Source: Melieria omissa (lineage: Eukaryota > Arthropoda > Insecta > Diptera > Ulidiidae). Taken from it: a DNA stretch of 64,000 nucleotides. The stretch is from NCBI GenBank assembly GCA_963971225.1, contig OZ020267.1:52903590-52967589 (forward strand), read 5' to 3'. The notes below the pieces were generated by a model. It saw nothing but the letters and a program-made list of their open reading frames with translations, had not been told where the DNA came from and did not search any database. The translations under genes and the position numbers were made by a program. Positions 21,958 through 34,282 of this stretch are shown here, piece after piece. Every line of letters starts with the position of its first letter. Within the stretch, counting starts at the first letter, position 1.

Positions 21958-23849
21958 CACAGTGGGGTATTGACCATTGAAAACGGCGATCAATTCTCCT
22001 GAGCTATTAAAATGAATATAAAGTATTTTTTGGCATAGATGAAACATATATAAGACAAATTGAATAAAAAAAATTGTTGTTGTTTTTTTATTAAATTTAT
22101 TCAATTTAAGTAAATATTTCATGTTTTGGGCTTCTCACACTAGAATTATTGAATGTCATCGCTATTATTATCATCATTATCATCATCGTCGTCATCATCA
22201 TCATCATCATCATTATCATCATCATCATCATCAAACGCAATATCATTACCAGACTGGAAATTAGTATTATCTGTTGAAGTTTTTACAGATGGTGATTTTA
22301 AAAGTTCAATAGCTGATAGTGGTAGTTGTTGAATCTTTTTTTTAGGAAGTTTCCTTAAACTTGATAAAATTGGATCGGAAGCAACAAGAAATCGATGCAA
22401 AATATCATGATTGGTTTTTTCTCTGCTAGTCTTGCGTGTAAAATGTTCTCTGTATTTTTTAAATTCTTTATTCAGTGCTTCTTGAGCTTCCTCAGTTAAT
22501 TGGCCAATTGGTAACAGAGCGTGGTGTATTATTTCTGGCCCATGAATTAGAAATTTGTGCACCGTAGGTGGCATATTGCACCGTGGATACTTTGATACAA
22601 AATATCTGGCAGTATCATGTGCGAAATTTCGAAACTTTGCAATATCTACCTCATGGCCACAAGAAACCACTATCAGTATAACGTGCAACCTTTTTATCAC
22701 GTTCAAGTCAACATTCGTGATTTCAGATGATAGCTCTGCGTTTGGAAAGAACCTTCTTGCCGTATTTCCATCATTTGAGTTGCAGAATCCGGGTTTCGGT
22801 TGATCAACAATCAAACCTGATTTCTCTCTGAATCCCTTTTGAATATTTTTTTTGTTTCGTTAACAATTTTCTTCTTTTTTTCTGACCTAACTTGCCACTT
22901 TTGTATTAGTAACTTGTACGATAGATGAAGAAGGCATTCAAAAACTCGTATCCAACCATGCAGTACTGACAGTCCAAAATTAAGATTAGTAGCATAATGC
23001 TATTTTTATCCTTCTACTTCTATCCTTATATAGAAGGCTACACATATGTCTTGACATAGGTTTGAAATCGAAATATATCAATGACAGGGTCACTTTAACT
23101 CGGAATATCAAAATATTTGACTAAACCAGAAATTATAAGAATTTCATATACAATTTTTTTTACGAAGGTACAATAAAAGTATTAACAAAACTAATATGCC
23201 CAACCTTATTTGTAGTGTCGTGCAGTAGAATAACAAAAACAAAACAGAAACACATGATAACAACAATGAAGATCAAGCGAAATCATAAAATTTGGCACTG
23301 ACTTTGAAGCATTAAAACTTAAATATTTCAGAAAATGCACAAAAGTGCACTTTAATTTTTTGCAATATAGTAGTGAAATATATATTCTTTACATATCATA
23401 TAAAATTATTACGGCCTTTCACAGCCAAAGTAACTATATGTCTACCTATATCCTTTAAATATGTACAATTTTAAGACTATAAATAACAAATTTTTATAAA
23501 TTATTAATACACATATTTTACAAACATAATTTTGTTTAAACATTAGTACAATACCTGAGGTTGAAGGTTCCATATTAAAAAAATTAAGTTTTGCAAGAAT
23601 GATATTAAAAAAAGCACTTCAAATCACTGGCAAATGCGTAACGCGCTCTAAACACAACGGAGCAATGAACAAATATGCATTTTGCAAAGCGCACTGTGAC
23701 AATACCGTTCAATGTAGATCATTTATTTTTTCACCCAGTGATGCACAATTTGATCTACTTTTCCCCCATACCAAATATTATCAAGATATTTGAATTTCAT
23801 TTTTTGAATTAATCGCCATTTTGGGCATCAAATACCCCACTGTGCGACA
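21953..23849 (-). mobile_element. Transib DNA transposon, internally deleted
   Basis: The element 21958-23844 (1,887 bp) starts CACAGTGGGGTATT and ends in the inverted AAATACCCCACTGTG. Both ends are bordered by a perfect 5-bp CGACA (21953-21957 and 23845-23849). A 5-bp GC-leaning duplication and a CACAGTG-like terminal heptamer are hallmarks of Transib, the superfamily related to the RAG1 recombinase. The minus strand encodes the C-terminal part of the transposase. Full elements are around 3 kb, so part of the interior is missing. It sits inside a SINE. Confidence 0.88.
22146..22859 (-). pseudogene. Transib transposase, C-terminal core fragment (RAG1-like)
   Basis: The minus-strand frame is open for 237 codons from just after a stop at 22860-22862 to the stop at 22146. 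It contains the family's KPGFxxxNDGNTARRFF, MPPTVHKFLIHGPEII, ALLPIGQLTEEAQEALNKEFKKYRE and RKTSREKTNHDILHRFL. These correspond to the region of RAG1 that includes the last acidic catalytic residue; by that comparison the Glu in QEALNK is the likely third catalytic residue. The upstream two-thirds with the two Asp residues is missing and no initiator ATG is available, hence pseudogene. The C-terminal tail is a run of Asp/Asn encoded by a (GAT)n microsatellite at about 22152-22235. Family recognition is from memory of insect Transib proteins. Confidence 0.82.
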
Positions 23850-24008
23850 GTTTAAAGCCGAATCCGAACGGCAGTTGGTAGTTTACAATTTGGCTTTCAC
23901 ACTTGGAAGTTGTGTATTGTGTTAGCAGTATATGAGTGTTTAACCAGCCCAGGAACTAGGAATCGAACCTAGAGCCTCTGGTATGAAAAACCAGCTGTTA
24001 TAGAAATC
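23850..24008 (-). mobile_element. tRNA-derived SINE, 5' (head) fragment
   Basis: Read on the minus strand, the head holds a B-box-like GGTTCGATTCC (plus 23959-23969) in a perfect T arm (CTAGG, 7-nt loop, CCTAG). A perfect five-pair arm with a 7-nt loop (plus 23978-23994, CTGGT…ACCAG) precedes it. The acceptor 5' strand and a normal D arm are absent, so this is not a tRNA gene. The body shares GCCGAATCCGAACGGC with the SINE at 40183-40489. The copy is interrupted by the Transib element on its left. Confidence 0.7.
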
Positions 24009-26920
24009 AATACAATTTTAACAGCCGCCATACTTTCACCAATTACATGTTTTTGGCAGAATGTGGGTTGCAATAATGGTCGAAACCAAACCAATCACAT
24101 CTCTGGCCAAATCAGTTCCTTCGAATTTTTTAAATATTTGTACCACAGCTTCGTAGGTTGATCTATTAAAGTGATCAACAATGTCTTCTGAAAGCACGGA
24201 GCCTGTACCAACAAAATTACAATTCTTGCAGCCGGTTTTACAAGTTTAATGCAACCTGCGTTTGGTTTAAGATTTATTTTGTAAAATTGTGTAATTTGAA
24301 CTCAGCCATAGTGGACTAACAATTCTATATTTTTTTTGGCTTTCATGTTTTAGTTGTCAAATTTCAATTCAAATTTTGTTTACATCTAAACGTTAGCCCC
24401 AAAGTGAATAAGATTAAAAAAAAAGATATAAATATAAACAATTTAAATAAAGAAAACTCTTCATTGGCAATATTCAATAGAAATTTTGTTAGTGCATTGT
24501 TGTCTTGTTTCTACAGCAGCAATTTTTGACAACCAACCACCATAAAACCGCTAAACTCGCAACTCTCATTGGGAAAATTGCTGATAAGTATTTATTGTAA
24601 TTGCTTTATATAGCTTTGCCATTTAGTTGACCTGCTCGCATTGCTCACACAGGCGGCCATCATTGCGTATGGTTCCTACGTGGAGGTTTCAGTACAATGC
24701 AGCGATTTCGTTTAGCGCAGTTATTGGCTTTAACAATAAAATGTGATGACTGCATGCGCGAAATGAGTTAAATTGAAAGTTATTGCAATGGTTAAATCGG
24801 AAACGTGGTCAGCGAGGGCGAGGTCGATGGCAATGTTGAATTCGGCGATAGTAACAAACGATAGTAGCGAGCGACAGTGACAGTGAGAGTGCGACTGGAA
24901 TCAACACAAAACGGTGCGCAGCAACAGCAACAAATGCATAGCACACATTGCCATAATTATTTGTAATTAAATAATTACGTGCAATTAAATTGATGATGTG
25001 GATGCTGCCGTTGTCGTTGAAATTGTTGCGAGTGTACACGAAAACGACTCATTCATTCATTGTCTTTGTGGCGGATATATTCGCACAATACATCCGCTTC
25101 ACACATACATATTTATGTTTCTTATATTTGTGGGTGTGTGTGTGTGTGTGTGTGACAGTGACACAATGCGGCGCTTGGCAAGCGATTGAACACATACAAA
25201 TGCGCCAACACGAGCTGCAAGTATGAACTTTTTGTATTTGTTGAAGTGACACTCTGACAATAAGCGCGAAACGATGACAATGGCAATAGTCATCAAAAGA
25301 GCAACAACAATAACAACAACACAATACTAACAAGTAGCAAAAAGTGAATTTGAAGTTTCGCTCGAGCACTAAACGCCTTCATTGATGCTGAGGAGGATGT
25401 GACTGTTGTCGACTTTGTTGATATTAGATGTGTTGGCCGATTATTGAAGTTCGAAAGCCGATGAATTTTGAAGTCAATAAGTGCACGGAAATGTAATATT
25501 CATCAAGATTGCTTTGTGGATACTTCTGACTTGAAATTATTCCAAGAAGTTACAAGCCGACAAGCTTAAAGCCGACTTATTGCACAATGTTGTTGTTGGT
25601 TTTGTTGTCGTTTTCAAATTTCCACAGATGAGATAACATTTCAAGGTATAATTCTTACAAGCACGAACGAGTCGACTTTGAAGTCATCACTTGCGTTGTC
25701 ATAGCGCACCCACACAGACTCAGCTACCAACACACATCGCACACCCACTTCAAAGTAGAACCCGCTCGAGGCGCTGCGCAGCGAGAGGGCCGCAATAAAA
25801 GTAATTAGTTTAATTAGGGTAAAATATCGCATGCCGCGGCCGCACACTGCAACATTATCGCCGCAGCCACACCTTCGGCGGCGACTACTGCCGCAACGCT
25901 GCCGATACGCTTTGCATGCCGCGAGCCATAAATTATAGTGTTTCTACGATAACAACAACAACAGCAAAAGAAACACATTGAATTGTTTGGGTGAATTTAA
26001 AAAAAAAAATCGATTCTCTTGCGCCGATTGACGGCCGAGCACAATGCGCCGCAATTCAGCAACGATGCGAGCACAATTGCAATAGTTGTTGTTGCTGTTG
26101 CAAGCACTGATCAGCAATGGATAATTTGCTAATTTTTATTGCACAAATGTGTTTATGCCATACGAGGCCGCAGTGCCCGTTTCCAGTTGCTATTTGTTGT
26201 TGTTGTCGCTTTCTTATTTTTGCATACAATTTAAATTGCGCCAGCAGAAATCAACCACAATGCGCAGCAATTAAATGCACAAACGTGTGTAGCTGATTAT
26301 TTTTGCAGCATTCGTCAGTAGCCGATTGTTGTTGTTGCTGCACGCTGAAGCTGAAATGGTGATTTGGTTGAAAGGGAAATCCGCTGTTTGTCGTTTTCTC
26401 ATGCCGACTGACACAAAAAGCGCACTTTATCAATTGAAATCTCTCAATTCGGCGGCAACATTCGCCACTTAACGAGGCAAATTAAAAGCGATTACGTGCA
26501 GCGTTGTTGTGCGCATTTTTAGCAATAAATTTTAGCTAAACGATCGTTGTTGGAAATATTCCATTGGCTTTCTCAAGCCTCAATCTGAGACTCGAATGCC
26601 AATCGACAGCTAAGGCGTAAACTGCTCAAGCCATCAGTTTCAAACTGTGCGCACGTATTGTGGCGAATAGTGTTTTTTCTATCAGATATGTCAGAAGTTG
26701 TTTGCAATGAGAATGAAAATCAAATGTTTATTACTAATATTCACTATGCGATGTAATTAAGTGCATGAATATTCAATTTCGATGCTTCGGAAACTCTAAT
26801 TTCTTTTCAAAGAAAACTGCATAGGCTGCTCCATAGTTGCTTGAAATTGGCTTTCAGAGCACTTAAATGAAGGAGTGACTCCACTAATGTGTCTTGCCTA
26901 ACAATATTTCTGAACATATG
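24009..26920. other. Non-coding DNA; microsatellite-rich island at 24.6-26.6 kb
   Basis: (GT)n lies at about 25133-25153, CAA runs at 25300-25320 and 25951-25966, and TTG runs at 26082-26098 and 26325-26340. Both strands give short low-complexity frames only. No domain is found. Confidence 0.5.
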
Positions 26921-28000
26921 TAAGTACCCTCAATCTTCAAAGCTTAAACGGTTCTCATCTGATGCTCCGAAACTTCTCATTTTGTACTAGAAAATTCAAC
27001 TAATTGCTTAAAGATCTAAAAAGAAGGATCGATCTTTACATATATTTCTTTCTTAATCTTCAAAGCTTAAGAGGTTGTCATCTTGTTCCAACGAACTTTT
27101 CTTTTTGTACTGGAAAATTCAACAAATTGCCTAAAGGACTAAAAAGAAGGATCTTCACATATATTTCTTTCGAATCATTTAGTCCGAGCACACTTATCTT
27201 CTTATCTCCAAAACTTAAGGAGTTTCCGTACAAAATCAATTTTTTTAAATAAAAAAATCTGATTCCTTCTTTCAGGTGGCACGAAGGGAAGTCAAATAAA
27301 CCATCAATACTAATTCATATCTGTTTTTGTATACTTTTTATCAAACATATCTACTTACCTTTTCACTACCTTGAACCCTCAAAAGATTTTCAATCGATAG
27401 ATACTCTGGGAACATCGATACACGGCAAATGCGAAACATTATTCTTTGACAGCACAAAATTTACGGTTACAGGGTTTAAATGTAGCGCCGACTCTAACCA
27501 ATTTATCCTCCTTTATGTTTTCCCCTAACATACTTATCTCCTATCTCCAATTCTTAAGTAGGTTCCCATATAATATAAAAGATGCCAGCCAGCGCTCTAA
27601 AGATCCAATGTCCAACTACCATTGAGTTTGTTTTTCTAAAATGAATTCCTTACCTGCTTGCCGCCTATCTTCACTACTTAATCAGACCCCTAAACAAAAT
27701 TATACGTGATTTCAAATAAATAATCATCCTATGGCTTTCAGATTGCTCTCAGGGGAATCAAATGTGAGAATGACTTCTTCTAGTTTCTCCTCTGAAACGT
27801 ATTTGCGGAAAAATCATTTTTTTCCAAACATAAAAAAGACTGCCTTACCAAATGATCTGAAGTTCGAGCTATTAGAACAAATCAGATTGAGGAACTTAAT
27901 TCATGTCAGTTCTCCAAGTTGCTCTAACAAGTTGGTGTTACTTGAAGTGTGGCCAGGCTGGTCTCGCCCAGCTTTTAAATTTGGCACTTCCCATATTATA
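26921..28000. repeat. Cluster of a dispersed, partly tandem repeat
   Basis: Two units of about 121 bp, 26931-27051 and 27054-27172, share AATCTTCAAAGCTTAA, GAAAATTCAAC, CTAAAAAGAAGGATC and ACATATATTTCTTTC. Further related pieces follow: CTTATCTTCTTATCTCCAAAACTTAAGG near 27194 and CTTATCTCCTATCTCC near 27532. TTTCAG-containing blocks near 27272 and 27738 lead into GGGAATCAAATGTGAGAA. Related units occur at 51530-51850. There is no coding potential, and the family is not recognised. Confidence 0.7.
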
Positions 28001-28019
28001 TTTAGGCAATTCTGACACT

Positions 28020-28937
28020 TTACCATGACTTGAGATCAAATATGTCAATTCCACATAGATCTCAGAAGTTCGACGCATTTTACCATATCCGAAGTTTTCA
28101 TAAAAGCTGCGGCCACAAGCCAACAAGGAACAGTCTTCTAAAAGTGGCATTTGTGTATCAAACGGACAAGGATTTTCTGAACCAAACAAGAAAATGTTCT
28201 TCATATTTTGCTACGAATTCATTTAGAAAATTTAATCAAGTAGAATTGTAATAGATGCATTTAGGAATCAGCAAATCTTAGTATGTTTGCTGAAGAGTCT
28301 CTTTGTTTGAAAGCCACAACTGCTGGGTAGACTTTTGGAGCAGAAGAGCTCAGTGGGTCATATATTTTGCAATTGAAAAGACAGAAGATCTATTTTAAAA
28401 GATACCTAGACTCTGAAATCAAAGTGTAAATCATGATTTTTTTAACTGGAACTTTGAATCCTGTAGGATAGTCTTCTTTTATTTCAATTTCCAACAAATT
28501 AACATTACAACCAAAGCAAGTAACCAACTGTAGATCTTAGGTAAGGTTAGGTTAGGTAAAAGAAGCGGAGTGTGCGGCAAGCAGTTCCAATCGGAGACCC
28601 ATGGGGTCCATTATGAATACCTTCATTCTTGAATCTGATGTCTTTCCTTATCTTTTGAGTGTCCTTTAGATCCAGACGAGGTCTTTTGGGAACGCTTTGG
28701 TCTTGGCGAAAAAATTGTGTAGATCAGTAATTTGTGCATCGACTAATTCCGTACGTTCATCGAAGAACCTGACCCCAAGGGTCCAACCGTAGATCTTATG
28801 CTAGAAATATTTTCTGATTGTATCATTGCAATTGACAGCTGAAATCAAATGGCTTAACTAAATAAGTATCTGACCGTTTTTTAAAGAGTTTCATGTAACT
28901 CTATGGCTTAAGATTTTAAGTAACTGGCAGTTTGTAT
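28020..28937. other. Non-coding DNA with AGGTTAGGTTAGG tract
   Basis: TAAGGTTAGGTTAGGTAAA at about 28541-28560 begins a moderately GC-richer stretch to about 28800. Such tracts often belong to old dispersed repeats in insects, but no boundary or terminal structure is visible. Confidence 0.35.
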
Positions 28938-29093
28938 GAGGGTTTCAGTGACGCACACTGAGAGGGGTTTTAAACCCCCAAAACACAAGAATTGCTGTTG
29001 AAAAATATGGTTTCAAACGGTTTTTGGCTGAAAAGTTGTAGGCAAACCTCACTTCCTGCAAAATTAAAACCTGTGTAAGCCACTGGAGGGTTT
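28938..29093. mobile_element. hAT-type MITE inserted in a palindrome
   Basis: The element 28946-29085 (140 bp) begins CAGTGACGCACACTG and ends with the inverted CTGTGTAAGCCACTG. A further shared GGTTTTAA lies inside both ends. Perfect 8-bp duplications, GAGGGTTT, flank it (28938-28945 and 29086-29093). Outside these, GTTTGTAT and ATACAAAC are inverted copies, so the empty site was a short palindrome with the duplication at its centre. Confidence 0.75.
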
Positions 29094-32000
29094 CATACAA
29101 ACTTCTGGCTTATGACAATGTTTTTTAAATCCTTAGAATTTATGTCCTCTTTAGTCCACTAACAGTGTAACAAATTTGGAATTCACAATAATACTAAAAT
29201 TTCAAGTTTTTTTTTAATTATTTCTTATTATTTTCTATTAATTTTCATAGGTATTTGTTATATTATTTTTTTATTATATCGAAACTTAATTCCTTTTTTC
29301 AATTATGGAGATTTTTCTATTTCATTTGATGTGCATTTTGCTATTCCATGAGTTTAAGTGTGTTGATTTTTTCTTGAATGGAACGAATGCTTTGGGTTTT
29401 CAAAGCATTGCAAATAACAAGTTTTCCTTTGACAAAATACCGTTTATGGTTCTTACATCGGTTGTAGACTAATAAATGGCGGCTTGGCTTGTGGGTTTAG
29501 AAATAACAAAGAAAAATCTAGAAAAAGTCATTAAAAATCCCAAAAAGTGACGTAACGCATTTTTGTAAAACTCGAACTGAGTTATAAAAACAGCGACTTT
29601 GAAATTTGTTGCTCTGTGCTGTTAGCCTTCACCCACCTCTCTCATTTGCTGCTCTCACTCACTCCAAGGTCGCTCTCTTCCATACGCATTACTTATTTAT
29701 TACAAACCTTAACTTTTAAATAATCACTTTTCAACTGTTTTAAGCAGCCAAAGTTCAGTCTGATAACTTGAAATTTGGAAGCGCTCAACAACTATCAGTT
29801 TACTGCTTAGAAACGTCCAATTTGCTGGACTCAACACTGAAGTCAGCAGCGTAATTTGGCGTTTCGCGTGCGTGCTTAATGACTTCAACGATATTGTCGT
29901 CGAGTGTGCTCCAAATTGCTTAAGTGGTTTGATAATTGCATTAGCACACACACACACACACACATACAACGCACACAATGCACAGCGCGCAACGGCCAAC
30001 GCACATTGCTGTCTTCCCCCGGTGTCACACGCCGGCCCGCGCAATTCCAGCGCCGCCGCATTCGTTGGGGCGTTAAGTGGAAATTATTTTAATCGTTTAA
30101 AATAGTTTGAAATAAATTGTGCGCACACGCTCAACGCGCACAGGTTGCCTGGTATGCTCAATGGCCAGCACGGCTTACCGTTAGCCCCTCACCTCGCCGC
30201 TCACCACTTGCGCTCACTTCATACGGCACACAGAGCACAATAGGTGTGTTCGATGACTGTTTTTAGAGAAAAGCGCAACAGAAAAGTATTCAATAATGCA
30301 AATAAGTTATGAGGCATTGGCTGTGATTGAGTGGTTGGTGCAAACACAAGTAAGATCGACATTGGTTCGAATTTAGAGTTTTTCATACTACGTGTTAAAT
30401 TGGCAACACAACAATTAACAATTAATTAAAAATTAATTAAAATTTTTGCCTTCTAAACTTTTTATTTATTTCCCTTTCAACTAATAAAATTAGCCAGCAC
30501 TCATTAAACCAACCTAATGGCTGCAATAATGACACAAATTAACGCGCATTTTGTTATGTACCCAAAAGTGTGTTGCAGCCAACTGAGGTGAGAGGGCTTA
30601 AACGCCCCGCAGCAACCGTAAGCAACAATCATGCGGGCTGCCGCATTACAAACAAGCCAACACCAACTTGAGGGAATGCAAAGTGCACAAAAAGTTTGTA
30701 ACTTGTGAGCTAAATTAATTTGACGCTGATTGTCAACTGTTGTAATCGGATTTAAATAACACTTTCAAGTGAGAGCTGCCACTGGCGCACAATTGCGAAG
30801 GTGCAAGTGCCACAAAATGCCAACAATTGTGCAATGCAAACGTAATGAAAACATTTGCAGTCTGTTTGTGGTTTGAGGTTAGGTTGAGGAATGCTTTTGC
30901 GTTGAGTTGTTTGGGCTTCGATACTTGAACAGCTGGTTTTGGACTCTGTAAAGTTGTCGTTAATAATTCATTTAGAGTTCTTTGACTTTTGGAAATTATG
31001 AGACTTATACAAAGTTACGTATTTTAGCCAATAATAATATTGCTAGAACTATTTTTAAAGAGAAAAATCTAAACTGAAAGACTTTGAGACTAAAGAAATT
31101 TGTCTACAAGCAAAAGTTCAACAACATTTCAATCAAATTAAGACCAGAAATCATTTTTCATTATCAAAAATTCCCTCAAAAAAAATATATAAATAAAGAT
31201 TGTGACCGAAACAAGTCCTGAGCCCATCATAAACCATTTTTATTGCTTCAGATTCGCTTGTAAAATAACAATAAAAATTTGCCAAAGTTAAACAATCAAC
31301 CACAAATATACAAACACACACACACACGCAATCGTCACTCGTTGCAAATAAAGCACAAGGAAGCCATAAGCCATGTCCTGCGTCTGTTACAATGACGCAA
31401 TCACCACTTTATTGAAAATATAATGTCATAAAGCGACAACACTCGTCATTGTAACAATGTCAAAAACAGAGAAACCAACACATACAACGACACAGCAACT
31501 CACACACACACACATAGAGAATCAACATTAAATCTATTTTCATTGCGCGCTGACGAAGTTAAAGCACGCACTCGGCTCGACGGCAATTTCCGACTTAATT
31601 CTTGGTATCTGTTCGGCGACGCCAGAGCTCAAGTGCTCTACATGCTTCAAGTGGAGGCCGGGGATAATGCGAATCGGCGTCATGCTCGCACATCTACGCA
31701 CAGCATCGTGTCCTTACGAGTGTTGCGTTGTATTTGCGCGCGCGAATGCGAGCGCGACTGCTGTTATCCTTAAGGAGGATATAAAACGGATATTTATGTT
31801 CGCTGGCTATGGTGGTTCGTTGTGGCTCTGATCGCATTATGCGCAAACACCATTAAATGTCGTCCTTCATATTTTACTGTCGCTTAATTTATGGGCTGAC
31901 TGGCCTTTGCACATTGGTCGGCGGTTGTCTTTGTCTGTGCAAAATTTATTGATTAAGTTTTGTGTGTTTTGTATTGAAAGAGAAAAGAGAGAAAGAATCT

Positions 32001-33960
32001 CGCACTGACGCTCTTGTCACATTCAGCATTTGATAGAATGCCATAAATACATTTTATTCATTTATTTATTTATTATGTTTGTTGTTGTTTGGTTTTTCCT
32101 TACGTTTAGTTACATTTCGTTGGTATTTTTAGTGCCTTTCAGAATTTTGACAAATTAAACACAGTTCGTGCGCACAGACACGCATTGCTGTCCTCACCCA
32201 CACATCTATGAACCAACGCACACCAGCGTACTGAATGCTGAATTGCTGAATTGGCTAAGACAGCAAAAAAAAAAAATAAACGTAACAAAAACATGTGCTG
32301 TGCTTGTGGTTGTATTTGTTCTTGTTGTTATTTTTGTTGCGTCTTTTAATTTGATTAAAGCACTAAAACTGATTTTTATCGCCGCAACAACAACAACAAT
32401 GGAAACACGCAGAAACGCTGCAATAACAACAAACGAAACTGCCGCAACGAGTGACTGCTAAAATAAAAACATTTTTTCGCTTGTTTGTGTGTGTGTGTGT
32501 GTGTGTGTGCGTGTGTGGGCAACTTGCATTTACAAATTTAAATGCGACACGCAACAGTGAAATCTACAACTGTCAGCCGACCAGCGACCGACTCGTGCCT
32601 TTCTTTGTCCATGTCCGGTTTGCGGCACTGCGGGGCGCAAAGTTTTCAAAACTTTGAAGCAGCGATTTTCAACCACATGACGCCGCATGTCCTGGCTCGA
32701 ACGCATACAAACAAACATGCGTGTGCAGATATATATATGTAAATATGTATGGTATGTATATACTTACTCTTATATACATATATATGTATATACATATATA
32801 TGTATATACATATGTAGTCATATAAAAAAGGCAAATAGTGCGCCCCGATTGACCTCACTTGCGTTTGTATGGGAGTTTTTGTGTGTGTGTGAAATGCGCG
32901 CCTCTACCAATGCAAACGCAATGATGATAAATTATGCATGTCAAAACGTTTTTTTCACCTGACATTTGCACGAAAAATACATAAAAGAAAAGTGAAAAAA
33001 CAAAAACAAAAATATTTTATGCACAATGGCAACAAGCCTGTTATGAACAACAACAACAAGAACACAAACAAACAATAATAACAACAACGCAAAATACAAA
33101 AATTAAAAATCACAGCATTAGCAACAATAACAACAACGATCAGTCATATTGGCCTCGCATCACTCATACGCCACGTTGTGCCACCATGCTGCGTCAGCAC
33201 TTTTGCACACTTTTTTTCGCCTATTTGTTAGCTTATCACTTAACCGCAAAATTGTCGCAATATTTTCAGTTGTACGCAAAAGAGTTTCGATGGCTTTTTT
33301 GAACCCTGGCCGCGCGTAAATCCATTGCCAACACAACACAACACAACACAACCAACTCTGTGTGTGTGCGCTAATGGAAATTTTAAATAATTTGTCACCA
33401 GACCATAAAACTTAATAATTACGCATATATATAAACAGGTAATGCCAACACACACACACACATACACACAACGAGGACACTTTGGCTCGCCGCTCGCTAC
33501 TTTGCCAGCACTTTCAGTGCGCCGCTCGTACGTGTAATGAGCAAATATTGTGCCCGTCTTGCTGCAGGGGTCCGCCGATCCACCCGTGTGTTGTTGCACG
33601 TCATGCTATGATAATAATTAAGGCAACAACACAAACAGCAACAACATTAACACGCCATAAGAACGAACTGCGGCAACTGACATCCTGTTAATTAACATTT
33701 AACGAGCCTCAGCATTAAGCCGCACAAACAAAAAAAAAACATTATGAATGGGGGTTGATGATTGGGATGAGGAACATATTTAAAGAGGGAGCACAGGTAG
33801 CGTTGAGTGAAAGCAGACACACCCTAAATGCACGCATATATGTATGTTGCATTATACAGTTGGCTGCGTGTGTATTGGTGAATTTATGAACGCTTTTGCG
33901 TGTTCAGACTGAGAGTTCTACGAGTTGTGTCTTGTGTTCATATTCGTAGCGTAGATACAC
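29094..33960. other. Non-coding DNA; long microsatellite-rich island at 29.6-33.9 kb
   Basis: CA repeats lie near 29946-29963, 31315-31326 and 33451-33471, (GT)n at 32485-32509, and an AT/ATGT run (TATATACATATATATG units) at 32725-32822. CAACAA runs occur at 32386-32400 and 33044-33090. The frame at 31543-31773 lies in a GC-rich patch but shows no recognisable domain. At 29250|29251 a TAG|GTATTT follows a pyrimidine-rich run, a weak ratchet-like site. Confidence 0.5.
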
Positions 33961-34088
33961 GCAAAGTATTTATTGCTTGAGGTTTCAGAAAAATATTTTT
34001 GTATATTTAACATTGTTGTTGTTCATTTATGAAAATTTATTCACATTGTATTCCCCTAGAAGTAGTCTTCACATATGTGTGGTACACG
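33961..34088. other. Short non-coding spacer
   Basis: AT-rich sequence, nothing recognised. Confidence 0.4.
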
Positions 34089-34282
34089 AATTTATAAGCA
34101 TTTCAGTAAATTCTTCAAATATTTTCTATTTCTATTTCTATTTTTTTATTTTCAAAGCTTTTTCCAACCTCTCAGAACTTTGCTTTTCGAATTTATAAGC
34201 ATTTCAGTAAATTCTTCAAATATTTTCTATTTCTATTGTTTTTATTTTTAAAGCTTTCCAACCTCCCAGAACTTCGCTTCGC
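34087..34282. repeat. ~101-bp tandem duplication
   Basis: CGAATTTATAAGCATTTCAG starts at 34087 and again at 34188. Both copies continue through TTCTTCAAATATTTTCTATTTC to TTCCAACCTC-CAGAACTT. The second copy carries a few substitutions and small deletions in the T-rich part. Confidence 0.93.

Noticed and set aside
22152..22235. Acidic Asp-rich tail as a functional domain
   Set aside because: It is encoded by a (GAT)n microsatellite at the 3' end of a broken transposase frame and is best explained by slippage.
23945..24008. Functional tRNA gene on the minus strand
   Set aside because: T arm and anticodon-like arm are perfect, but the acceptor 5' strand and D arm are missing and the sequence continues into a SINE body.
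27255..27290. Ratchet-like TTTCAG|GTGGCA
   Set aside because: The donor lacks consensus, and the TTTCAGGT block is part of a dispersed repeat that recurs elsewhere.
29215..29260. Ratchet-like TAG|GTATTT
   Set aside because: The upstream tract is good, but TAG acceptor and GTATTT donor are poor matches; noted only as a weak candidate.
33425..33450. Ratchet-like CAG|GTAATG
   Set aside because: It is preceded by AT-repeat sequence without a pyrimidine tract.
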